Source of the DNA: Bordetella genomosp. 9
GTDB lineage: Bacteria > Pseudomonadota > Gammaproteobacteria > Burkholderiales > Burkholderiaceae_B
Length of the DNA: 64,000 nucleotides
Assembly: GCF_002261425.1 (NCBI RefSeq)
Contig: NZ_NEVJ01000003.1
Span: forward strand, 3,038,001-3,102,000
Reading direction: 5' to 3'
In this document: positions 18,689-25,927 of the stretch, piece after piece
Layout of the letters: each line of letters opens with the position of its first letter
Numbering within the stretch: the stretch's first letter is position 1
Program-made: the position numbers and the translations under genes
The notes under the pieces: generated by a model
The model's input: only the letters and a program-made list of their open reading frames with translations
Databases searched by the model: none
What the model was told of the DNA's origin: nothing

Positions 18689-19423
18689 TCAAGAAGAAAG
18701 GATGCCCAGCTTGCCGTCCGCGGAACCAGCTTTCGGCTCGGCGCCAGCAACTTGGCGCGTTTCCAGCGCGCGCAGATGCGCCACCAGCTTTTCGCCCGCG
18801 GCGACGTTGTGCTCGGCCGACAGCCGCGCCGCGGTCTCCGCGTCGCCGGCCAATATGGCCTTCACGATGGGGCCGTGATGCTTGGGCACGGTGGCATAGA
18901 CATTCTTCGGTATGAAGTCGCTCCACGTGATGTACAGCGAGATCTGCTGTTCGACCACCTTGTACCACTGGGCCAGCCGCGCGTGGCCGCTCAACTCGAT
19001 GATGGTCTGGTGCAGGCCGAAGTCGGCGCGCGAGACCGCGCGGTTGTCCTCGGCGGCACAGGCGTCCACCAGGCGCTTGTACGCCGCCTCCAACGATCCC
19101 CTGCCCTTATCATCCAGGCTGGCGCAGGCCAGCCGCGCCGCCAGCGACTCCATGCTGGCGCGCAAGGTGTAGAGCTCCCATGCGTCATGGGACGTGATCC
19201 TGATCGTTTCCCATCCCGTGTACGGCACGAGCTGCACCAGGCCTTCCTGCGACATGCGCTGCAGGGCGCCGCGCACCGTCGCCCTGGACAAGCCGAAACG
19301 TTCCGCCAGGAAAGCCTCGGTCAGCTTGGACCCGGGCGAAATCTGGCCGCTGAGGATGTATTCGCGTATGGCGTCAGCGGCCAGCTGCTCGGCCGACTGT
19401 TTTTCGATCTTGTCCAATGCCAT
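18689..19423 (-). CDS. GntR-family (FCD) transcriptional regulator
   Basis: 244-residue repressor-type regulator. The N-terminal winged helix (residues 15-75) contains ISPGSKLTEAFLAERFGLSR and TVRGALQRMSQEGLV. The C-terminal all-helical FCD ligand domain carries LGLH-like and SAEHNVAAGEKLVAH segments with metal-binding His/Asp positions. It lies just upstream of the enolase-superfamily gene on the same strand with palindromes between, so it probably controls that gene and the ABC importer in response to the substrate or a breakdown product. Confidence 0.9.
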   Translation of the reverse strand: MALDKIEKQSAEQLAADAIREYILSGQISPGSKLTEAFLAERFGLSRATVRGALQRMSQEGLVQLVPYTGWETIRITSHDAWELYTLRASMESLAARLACASLDDKGRGSLEAAYKRLVDACAAEDNRAVSRADFGLHQTIIELSGHARLAQWYKVVEQQISLYITWSDFIPKNVYATVPKHHGPIVKAILAGDAETAARLSAEHNVAAGEKLVAHLRALETRQVAGAEPKAGSADGKLGILSS

Positions 19424-19469
19424 CGCTGCGTCCTCATGCCAATTCCGCCGCGAAGTTTAACCGGTCCGC

Positions 19470-20264
19470 TCATGCGGCCGGCGGGGTGGCTGGCAGCGGC
19501 GCGGGCACTTCCCTCAGCAGACGGCCGAGGTGGCCGCTGTTGGCAAAGCCCAGCTCCACGCTGACGCGCGCCAATGGTTCGCCGGCGGCCAGCCTGGCTC
19601 GGGCGGCTTCGGCCAGCGCCAGGCGCCGCAGCGCTATCGGGGCGAGACCGTATTCCTGCATGCAGGCGCGCTGCAGGGCGCGCACGGATACACCGAGCCG
19701 ACTGGCGGACTGGGCGATCGACGGCGATGCCCCGCCACCCTGCAGGCTCGCCTGTATGTGGCCCAACCAGCGGCGCGCCAACTGCCCCGCCGGCTCCGGC
19801 GAACTCGCGGCGGAGTGGCTGGCGCCCAATTGTTCGATCAGCGCGCGCACCAGGCCCGGCATGGCACCGGGCGTCAACGCGGGCATCCATAACGCGTCCA
19901 GCATCGCTTGCGCCGCGCCATCCAGTTGCAGAGCACCGCCACGGCCCAGCGCGCCGGGCAGGCACCGCACCAGTTCCGGCGCCAGATAGAGTTCTCCATG
20001 CTGATGCGTGCCCACGCCCGAACGCGTGCTGTGCGACACATAGGCCGGCAACAGCAGCGCCTGGCCGCGCACCAGCCGGCCGCGACGACCGCCGCCCGCC
20101 ATTTCCCACGCGCTGTCCAGCGCGCCCGCGCGCGGCCACAGCAACATGGCGCAATCGTGGGCGTGCCAATGGAAGGTATAGCCGGGTTGGCGGCTGGCGG
20201 CCAGCGCGTAGCCGTCGCGCGCAATCAGGTCTAGCTTGGAAGATAGCGGGACATGCCGAACCAT
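19470..20264 (-). CDS. AraC-family transcriptional regulator
   Basis: 264-residue regulator. The N-terminal cupin-like sensor has YTFHWHAHDCAMLLWPRAG and LLLPAYVSHSTRS, typical of AraC proteins that bind small effectors. The C-terminal pair of helix-turn-helices (about residues 170-260) includes SRLGVSVRALQRACMQEYG and VSVELGFANSGHLGRLLRE. It is divergent from the Bug-family binding-protein gene across 180 bases and may control it. Effector unknown. Confidence 0.88.
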   Translation of the reverse strand: MVRHVPLSSKLDLIARDGYALAASRQPGYTFHWHAHDCAMLLWPRAGALDSAWEMAGGGRRGRLVRGQALLLPAYVSHSTRSGVGTHQHGELYLAPELVRCLPGALGRGGALQLDGAAQAMLDALWMPALTPGAMPGLVRALIEQLGASHSAASSPEPAGQLARRWLGHIQASLQGGGASPSIAQSASRLGVSVRALQRACMQEYGLAPIALRRLALAEAARARLAAGEPLARVSVELGFANSGHLGRLLREVPAPLPATPPAA

Positions 20265-20444
20265 GCGATTACTCCGATCCTGCGACTATGCTAACTCGCG
20301 CCTGCGTCGGCGACGGCCTGGCGCGCCGTAGGCGTTTTCCCGCAAGCAGGCGCCGCTGTCGCGAATCGGATCGCGCCATGTCGCATGCCGGTTCGCCGGC
20401 AGCGGCACGGGCCCCTAGGATGGGCGCTTCCAACAGGAGTCGCC

Positions 20445-21413
20445 ATGTCCCCAAGCACCTGGTATCGCCTTGCCGGCGCAATCGCGCTGGCGATCGCCGC
20501 GCCGGCCGCGTCCGCGCAACCCGCCTGGCCGCAGAAGCCGGTGACCATCGTCGTCCCCTTCCCGCCCGGCGGCGGCACCGACCTCGTCGTCCGCGCGCTG
20601 CAGCCCATGCTCTCCAGCAAGCTGGGGCAGACCGTGATCATCAACAACGTCGGCGGCGCCGGCGGCACCATCGGATCGGGGCAGGCCGCCCGCGCGCCGG
20701 CGGACGGCTATACGGCGCTGGCGGTCACCACCAGTACCCATGCGGTCAGCCCCAGCCTGTACAAGAACCTGCCCTACGATCCGGCGCGCGACTTCGCCTA
20801 TGCCGGCTTCATCGGCACGTCGCCCTATGTGCTGGCCGCCAATCCGGCGCTGAAGGCGGACTCCCTTGCGGCGCTGACCCAGGCTTTGAAAACGCGCGGT
20901 CCGAGCACGTTCGCATCCGTCGGCGTCGGCACCGTATCGCACCTGCTGGGCGAGATGTTCCGCAAGGACCAGGGCCTGAACCTGACCCACGTGCCCTATC
21001 GCGGCGCGGCGCCCGCCTATACCGATCTGATCGGCGGACAGGTGGACATCATGTTCGACAACCCCGTGGGGCTCGCGCCCTTCGTCCGCGCCGGCAAGCT
21101 CATCGCCGTCGCCACGACGGCGGCCACCCCCATCCTGCCCGATGTCCCGACGTTCGCGCAGCAGGGCATGCCGTCGTACACGCAGCAGCTGTGGTACGGA
21201 CTGGCCTTTCCCAAGGGCACGCCGCCCGCCATCGTCACGCGCATGAATGCCGCGCTGAATGAGGTGCTGCGCGATCCCGCCCTGGCGGCGGATCTGGCAT
21301 CCAAGGGCGTGGACGTTCGCCCCGACACGCCCGCCGCCCTGGGCCAGGCGGTGGCCCGCGACACGCCTTTCTGGGGCGACATCGTGCGCGCCGTGGGAGC
21401 CCGGCTTGATTGA
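20445..21413 (+). CDS. Bug-family tripartite tricarboxylate transporter receptor
   Basis: 322-residue periplasmic binding protein of the TctC/Bug family, highly expanded in Bordetella. The ATG at 20445 follows an AACAGGAG ribosome site and opens a signal peptide ending ASAQP. The characteristic [33 protein letters not shown] and HVPYRGAAPAYTDLIGGQVD segments are all present. No TctA/TctB membrane partner is nearby, as is usual for orphan Bug proteins. Ligand unknown; probably a small carboxylate or amide. Confidence 0.93.
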   Translation: MSPSTWYRLAGAIALAIAAPAASAQPAWPQKPVTIVVPFPPGGGTDLVVRALQPMLSSKLGQTVIINNVGGAGGTIGSGQAARAPADGYTALAVTTSTHAVSPSLYKNLPYDPARDFAYAGFIGTSPYVLAANPALKADSLAALTQALKTRGPSTFASVGVGTVSHLLGEMFRKDQGLNLTHVPYRGAAPAYTDLIGGQVDIMFDNPVGLAPFVRAGKLIAVATTAATPILPDVPTFAQQGMPSYTQQLWYGLAFPKGTPPAIVTRMNAALNEVLRDPALAADLASKGVDVRPDTPAALGQAVARDTPFWGDIVRAVGARLD

Positions 21414-21450
21414 TGCTTCGAATGCGCGCCCGGCGCCAGGCACGGCCGCG

Positions 21451-22278
21451 ATGCTGGACGTGTTCGTCGATCCGGACGCGGGCGCTCGTGGCGGCAACCC
21501 CGTGCCGCTGGTCCTCGATGCCCGCGGCATGTCGGCGGGCCGGATGCAGGCGCTGGCGGGCGCGCACGGCCACGAGTCCGCCTTCGTGCTGCCGCCGGAC
21601 GATCCCGCGACCCATGATTGGCGGCTGCGCTTCTTCGTGCCCGACCATGAAATGGAAATGTGCGGCCACGCGACCGTGGGCACGCTGTGGGCGCTGCGGC
21701 AATGGGGGCTGTGGTCCGCGCCGACCGCCCGCGTTCAAACCCTGAGCGGCAGCGTCGACATCGAATGGGATGACGCGCGGCAGTGGGCCTGGGTCTCGCA
21801 ACCCGGCGTGTCCCTGCAGGCCTTGTCGACGGCGCAGATCGAGCACATCGCCCGCGTCCTGCGCATCGATCCCGCGACGCCGGGCCTGCATGCCGTCAAC
21901 GCCAGCACCAGCCGCGTAAAGACGCTGGTGCGCCTGCCCGACGTCCAGGCGCTGGACGCGCTGGCCCCTGACTTCAGCGCCATGGCGACGCTGTGCGAAG
22001 CGATAGGCTCCACGGGCCTCTATCCCTATGCCTTGCAGGAAGGCGGCGCCTGCGCCAGGCAATTCCCCAAGGCATCCGGTTATCCCGAGGACGCCGCCAC
22101 GGGCATCGCCGCCGCGGCCCTGTGGGGCTATCTGCGAGCAGAGGACCGGATACCGGCAACCCGGATCTACACCGTGCGGCAAGGCGTGGCGATGGGCGCG
22201 CCGTCCGCCATCCATCTGCGGGCCCGCGGCGCGCAGGCCGGCTGCTGGCTGGGCGGCCAGGTGCGATGGCGGCGCTGA
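21451..22278 (+). CDS. PhzF-family isomerase/epimerase
   Basis: About 275 residues with the two-lobed diaminopimelate-epimerase-like fold. Diagnostic segments are GGNPVPLVLDA near the start, HGHESAFVLP with the catalytic glutamate, LRFFVPDHEMEMCGHATVGTL and FPKASGYPEDAATGIAAAAL. Members isomerise small acids; the substrate here is unknown. ATG 21451 is used; TTG 21406, with GGGAG upstream and overlapping the Bug stop, is an alternative that would add 15 residues. It is probably cotranscribed with the Bug gene. Confidence 0.85.
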   Translation: MLDVFVDPDAGARGGNPVPLVLDARGMSAGRMQALAGAHGHESAFVLPPDDPATHDWRLRFFVPDHEMEMCGHATVGTLWALRQWGLWSAPTARVQTLSGSVDIEWDDARQWAWVSQPGVSLQALSTAQIEHIARVLRIDPATPGLHAVNASTSRVKTLVRLPDVQALDALAPDFSAMATLCEAIGSTGLYPYALQEGGACARQFPKASGYPEDAATGIAAAALWGYLRAEDRIPATRIYTVRQGVAMGAPSAIHLRARGAQAGCWLGGQVRWRR

Positions 22279-22287
22279 TCGGAGCGC

Positions 22288-22303
22288 TCAGGGCAAACCC
22301 TGA
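22288..22303 (+). terminator. Hairpin after the PhzF-like gene
   Basis: TCAGGG and CCCTGA form a six-base stem around CAAA ten bases after the stop codon. There is no T-run, so it may be a weak terminator or a processing hairpin. Confidence 0.35.
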
Positions 22304-22304
22304 A

Positions 22305-22336
22305 GTAGACGGATCTTTCTAGAAAAAGTATTCTAC
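22305..22336 (+). promoter_or_regulatory. Candidate BlaI-type operator
   Basis: Inverted repeat arms GTAGA (22305-22309) and TCTAC (22332-22336) flank a central TTTCTAGAAA palindrome (22316-22325), 32 bases before the BlaI-family start codon. BlaI/MecI repressors bind dyads ending in GTAG/CTAC next to their own gene. Confidence 0.45.
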
Positions 22337-22367
22337 GCGGCAATTTTGTTCTTCAAGCCCGCGTTCC

Positions 22368-22751
22368 GTGACCCTCGCCGCCCTTTCCGCCAAGCCCACC
22401 GCAGCCGAGCTCCAGGTCCTGCGCGCCCTGTGGACGCTCGGCCCCGCGACGGTCAAGCAGGCCCACCTGGCCATGCAGGCGGAACGTCCGGACCTGACCT
22501 ATGCCGCGGTCCTGCGCCAGATGCAGATCATGCACGCGAAGGGACTGCTGACGCGCGACGAAAGCGAACGGTCGCATGTGTATGCGCCCGCCCACACGCA
22601 GAACGCACTGCAAAGCAGGCTGCTGAAAGACCTGATCCAGAAGGTCTTCTCGGGATCCGGCAAGGCCCTGGTGCTGGCGGCCCTGAGCGGCCACGTCACG
22701 CGTGAAGAACGCGCCGAAATCGAAGAATTCCTGCAGGGGCAGCAGCCATGA
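22368..22751 (+). CDS. BlaI/MecI/CopY-family repressor
   Basis: 127-residue winged-helix repressor. PTAAELQVLRALWTLGPATV and LTYAAVLRQMQIMHAKGLL form the DNA-binding domain, and the C-terminal helices (ALQSRLLKDLIQKVFSG) the dimer arm. Start is GTG 22368. The family normally works with a membrane BlaR1-type M56 protease that cleaves it when beta-lactam is sensed. No such gene is present here; a 41-codon frame overlapping the stop by four bases occupies its usual place and a PBP7-type peptidase follows. It may respond differently or depend on a distant protease. Confidence 0.85.
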   Translation: MTLAALSAKPTAAELQVLRALWTLGPATVKQAHLAMQAERPDLTYAAVLRQMQIMHAKGLLTRDESERSHVYAPAHTQNALQSRLLKDLIQKVFSGSGKALVLAALSGHVTREERAEIEEFLQGQQP

Positions 22752-22873
22752 CCGCACGCGGCCTGCTCGCCGTCCCCGCATTCCAGACGAACACGACGAT
22801 GTCCCCGGCCGCGAGCTCCGCGCCCGCGCAGGCCATCGTCCCACCATGGCTCCATTCGCTTTCCCATGCCTGA
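22748..22873 (+). CDS. Possible 41-residue ORF coupled to the BlaI-type gene
   Basis: ATG at 22748 overlaps the BlaI-type stop (ATGA) and a 41-codon frame runs to a TGA at 22871, overlapping the start of the next gene by eight bases. The peptide (MTARGLLAVPAFQ..., ending HSLSHA) has no recognised domain. It sits where a BlaR1-like M56 protease gene would begin, so it could be the residue of one or simply a coupling peptide. Weakly supported. Confidence 0.25.
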   Translation: MTARGLLAVPAFQTNTTMSPAASSAPAQAIVPPWLHSLSHA

Positions 22874-23999
22874 TTTCCTGCCCCCCTTGCGCGTCCTGGC
22901 GCGCCGCGTCTCAACCGGCCTGATACTACGGACCGCCGCGGCAACCTTCCTGGCGCTGCCGTTCGCCTCCCATGCCAACGCGGCCGACGCGCCGCAAACG
23001 GACAAGACGTCGACGGCCAAAAAGCCCGCCGCCAAGAAACCGGCCGCCAAGCCGGTCGCGACCAAGAAGAAAACCAGCAAGATCGTCTACCGATCCCGCT
23101 CGCGCGAAGCCACGACCGTTCACGGCCGCGCCGTGACGCATAAAGCCGTGGCCACCCGCACGGCGCTCGAGCTCGATCGCTACGCCAAGCTGCCCTTCGC
23201 GCCGGACGGCAGCACGCTGCACTCAGAAGTCGCCTACATGGTCGACGAAAGCACCGGCCAGACGCTGGTCGACAAGGACGCCGACGCCGTCGTCCCCATC
23301 GCGTCGATCACCAAGTTGATGATGGCGATGGTGGTGCTGGATTCCGGCGCCTCGCTGGCCGAACCGATCCGCGTCACCGAAGAAGACCAGGACTTCGAGA
23401 AACATACGGGATCGCGCCTGCGCATAGGCTCGGTGCTGTCGCGCGAGGACATGCTGCACATCGCCCTGATGGCATCCGAAAACCGCGCGGCGGCGGCGCT
23501 ATCGCGCTACTACCCCGGCGGACGTCCGGCCTTCATCGCCGCGATGAATGCGAAGGCGCAGGCGCTGGGCATGACGCACACGCGTTTCGAGAACGTCGCC
23601 GGCCTGTCCAAGTACAACGTGTCGACGGCGCGCGATCTGGTACGGATGGTGCAGGCGGCCGCGCATTACCCCCTGATCCGCCTGTACTCGACAGATCAGG
23701 CCTATACGGTGAACACCGGCAAGGGCGTGCTGGACTATCGCAGCACCAACATCCTGGTGGGCAAGCCGGACTGGGACATCGGCCTGCAGAAGACCGGCTT
23801 CATCAATGAATCGGGGATATGCCTGGTGATGCAGACCACCGTGGAAGGCCGCCCGGTGGTCATGGTGCTGCTGAACTCCAGCCGGCGCCACGCGGATTTC
23901 ATGGACGCCGAGCATCTGCGCACCGCCATGTTGAACAACACCTTCCCCGTGCCCAGTCTGCAACGCAACTACGCCAACGCCGACGCGCGCCCGATGTAA
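22866..23999 (+). CDS. pbpG: D-alanyl-D-alanine endopeptidase (PBP7-type)
   Basis: 377-residue penicillin-binding protein that cuts peptidoglycan cross-links in the periplasm. A signal segment (residues 15-40) is followed by a Lys/Ala/Pro-rich linker with AKKPAAKKPAAKP (51-63). The transpeptidase fold carries S147-I-T-K150 (active serine), SEN at 204-206 and KTG at 309-311, so catalysis should be intact. The SEN motif and lack of the C-terminal PBP5 domain favour PBP7/8. It lies behind a BlaI-type repressor, an unusual neighbour that hints at cell-wall-stress control. Confidence 0.9.
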   Translation: MPDFLPPLRVLARRVSTGLILRTAAATFLALPFASHANAADAPQTDKTSTAKKPAAKKPAAKPVATKKKTSKIVYRSRSREATTVHGRAVTHKAVATRTALELDRYAKLPFAPDGSTLHSEVAYMVDESTGQTLVDKDADAVVPIASITKLMMAMVVLDSGASLAEPIRVTEEDQDFEKHTGSRLRIGSVLSREDMLHIALMASENRAAAALSRYYPGGRPAFIAAMNAKAQALGMTHTRFENVAGLSKYNVSTARDLVRMVQAAAHYPLIRLYSTDQAYTVNTGKGVLDYRSTNILVGKPDWDIGLQKTGFINESGICLVMQTTVEGRPVVMVLLNSSRRHADFMDAEHLRTAMLNNTFPVPSLQRNYANADARPM

Positions 24000-24012
24000 G
24001 CGGACGGCGCCG

Positions 24013-24681
24013 TTGGCTACCCGTGGCAAACCCCGTGCACCGGCGACAGCATCAACGTCGCCGGACGTCGCCGACAGCGGCCTGATCGTCGGCGCCGACG
24101 GACTGGCGCGCCCGCCCTGGGCGGCGGTCGATCCGCTGCTGCAGGCCTACTACGACACCGAATGGGGCATGCCCGTGCGAGACGAGCGCGGCATGTTCGA
24201 ACGCCTGGTGCTGGAAGGCTTCCAGTCAGGCCTGTCCTGGGCCACCATCCTGCGCAAGCGGGAGGCCTTCCGGGCCGCCTTTCATGGCTTCGATCCGGAC
24301 ACCGTCGCGACCTACACGGATGACGACGTCCAGCGCCTGATGGCCGACGCGGGCATCGTGCGCAACCGGGCCAAGATCCTGGCCACGATCAACAACGCCG
24401 CCGCCACGCTCCGGCTGCGCGAGGACGGCGGACTGGCGGACTTCATCTGGTCGTTTCAGCCGGTGGAAACGCCGGCGCCGCGTACGCTCGCGGAAATCCC
24501 CACGATATCGGCCGCCTCGATCGCCTTGAGCAAGGCCTTGCGTGCCCGCGGCTTCGGCTTCGTCGGTCCCACCACCATGCACGCGCTGATGGAGGCCACC
24601 GGCATGATCGATACGCACCTGCTGGGCAGCCATCGACGCGGCTGCTCCGGCATCTGGTCCCCGGCGCATAAGGCGGCGTAG
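24013..24681 (+). CDS. tag: DNA-3-methyladenine glycosylase I-like protein
   Basis: 222-residue helix-hairpin-helix glycosylase of the Tag family, which excises 3-methyladenine. YYDTEWGMPVRDERGMFERLVLEGFQSGLSWATILRKRE matches Tag in consecutive pieces, with the catalytic Glu and Trp/Tyr pocket residues retained. The zinc site of E. coli Tag (C4, H17, H175, C179) is mostly lost: the equivalents here are P34, Y47, a retained His (DTHLLG) and Ser. A 30-residue N-terminal extension is Ala/Ser/Thr-rich. Start is TTG 24013, 13 bases after pbpG; a later start is possible. Activity on DNA is likely but the snap is not metal-bound. Confidence 0.82.
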   Translation: MATRGKPRAPATASTSPDVADSGLIVGADGLARPPWAAVDPLLQAYYDTEWGMPVRDERGMFERLVLEGFQSGLSWATILRKREAFRAAFHGFDPDTVATYTDDDVQRLMADAGIVRNRAKILATINNAAATLRLREDGGLADFIWSFQPVETPAPRTLAEIPTISAASIALSKALRARGFGFVGPTTMHALMEATGMIDTHLLGSHRRGCSGIWSPAHKAA

Positions 24682-24696
24682 CGCCGCCCGGGCCGC

Positions 24697-25656
24697 TCAG
24701 GTCTCCGCGTCGTGGTGCTCGGAATCTTCTACCTGCACCGTCACATGCGAGATGTTGAATCGCTCCGCGACGCGCTTGCGCACCGCGTCGATGACGTCGC
24801 GCACGGCCGCGCCTTCACGCGGCACGACGTGCAGCGTCAGCATGTGCTGCTCCGCGGTGATGGACCAGGCGTGGATATGGTGTGCGACGCGCACCAGGGC
24901 GACGTTCTCCTCCAGATCGGCCTTGATCGCATGCGGCTCCAGGCCGCCCGGCGTGCCCTCCAGCAGGATGTGGCCGGATGATCGCACCAGGCGCCACGCG
25001 CCTTTCAGCACGATGGCGGCGACCAGCACCGACAGGAGGGGATCGATCGGCGTCCAGCCCGTCCAGATGATCACCACCGCCGCCACGATGGCCGCCACGG
25101 AGCCCAGCAGATCGCCCATGACATGCAGCAGCGCGCTGCGCATGTTCAGGTTTTCCTGGCTGCCGCCGGTCAGGATCAGGAAACCGACGATATTGGCCAG
25201 CAGGCCGGCGACGGCGATGGCCAGCATGGTGCCCGCCATGACCTGTACCGGCTGCCAGAATCGCTGGATGGCCTCGACCGCGATCCAGATCGCGATGGCG
25301 AACAAGGCCAGGCCGTTCACGAAAGCCGCCAGTATTTCCAGGCGTCGATAGCCGTACGACATGCGCGGTGTCGCGGAGCGGCGGCCCACGCGCAGGGCCA
25401 CCAGGCTGAATGCGAGGGCTGCCGCGTCGCTGACCATATGGCCGGCGTCCGCCAGCAGCGCCAGCGATCCCGATAGGACGCCCCCGACGATTTCCACGAC
25501 CATGAATACGGTGATGATGGCCAGGGCCCAGGCCAGCCGGCGTTCATCGGCGGCGCCGTGGCTCGAATGAGCATGGCCGCCGGGACCGTGGCTGTGCCCG
25601 CCGCGGCCGGCAGGGGCGGCGTGGTCATGGTCATGATGGTCGTGGTCGTGCGGCAT
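24697..25656 (-). CDS. Cation diffusion facilitator (ZitB/CzcD type)
   Basis: 319-residue inner-membrane efflux protein for Zn2+, probably also Cd2+ or Co2+. The N-terminus is His-rich (HDHDHHDHDH and GGHSHGPGGHAHSSH, residues 3-33), a probable metal-buffering segment. Six helices follow, with LADAGHMVSDAAAL carrying the H/D transport site in helix 2 and HVMGDLLGSVAAI the second pair in helix 5. The cytoplasmic C-terminal domain has HHIHAWSITAEQHMLTLHV. It converges on tag and is divergent from the large 802-residue gene. Confidence 0.93.
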   Translation of the reverse strand: MPHDHDHHDHDHAAPAGRGGHSHGPGGHAHSSHGAADERRLAWALAIITVFMVVEIVGGVLSGSLALLADAGHMVSDAAALAFSLVALRVGRRSATPRMSYGYRRLEILAAFVNGLALFAIAIWIAVEAIQRFWQPVQVMAGTMLAIAVAGLLANIVGFLILTGGSQENLNMRSALLHVMGDLLGSVAAIVAAVVIIWTGWTPIDPLLSVLVAAIVLKGAWRLVRSSGHILLEGTPGGLEPHAIKADLEENVALVRVAHHIHAWSITAEQHMLTLHVVPREGAAVRDVIDAVRKRVAERFNISHVTVQVEDSEHHDAET

Positions 25657-25814
25657 CGAAGCTCTCGGCTGAACGTGGTCGCGACGAATATACCGCCGGA
25701 TGTTGACCGGCGGTCATCGCCGTCCAGCGCGGCGCGCGGACGAGCAAGTGGCCGACATGCCATCGTAAGTTGCAAGCCATCACTTGAATCATCCATATCC
25801 GAGACGCATAAGCT

Positions 25815-25843
25815 CGAACCGACTGGGCGGGACCAGTCACCGA
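25815..25843 (+). promoter_or_regulatory. Possible HrpL/BtrS-like promoter
   Basis: CGAACC at 25815-25820 and TCACCGA at 25837-25843 are separated by 16 bases. This matches the hrp-box pattern GGAACC-N15/16-CCACNNA at all but two fixed positions and lies 85 bases before the ATG of the 802-residue gene. Bordetella type III secretion genes use an ECF sigma factor (BtrS) of the HrpL group. Chance matches are possible. Confidence 0.3.
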
Positions 25844-25927
25844 TCTGCCGGTAAATGCCGATACGGCAGCACCCCGGCCACCGCGGCGGCGGTTCCGGCT
25901 CTTCAATACCAAGCAGAGTGATGCACC

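Noticed and set aside
22748..22873. Calling the 41-codon frame a truncated BlaR1
   Set aside because: It has no M56 motif or clear membrane helix. Position alone is not enough, so it is listed as an uncertain ORF only.
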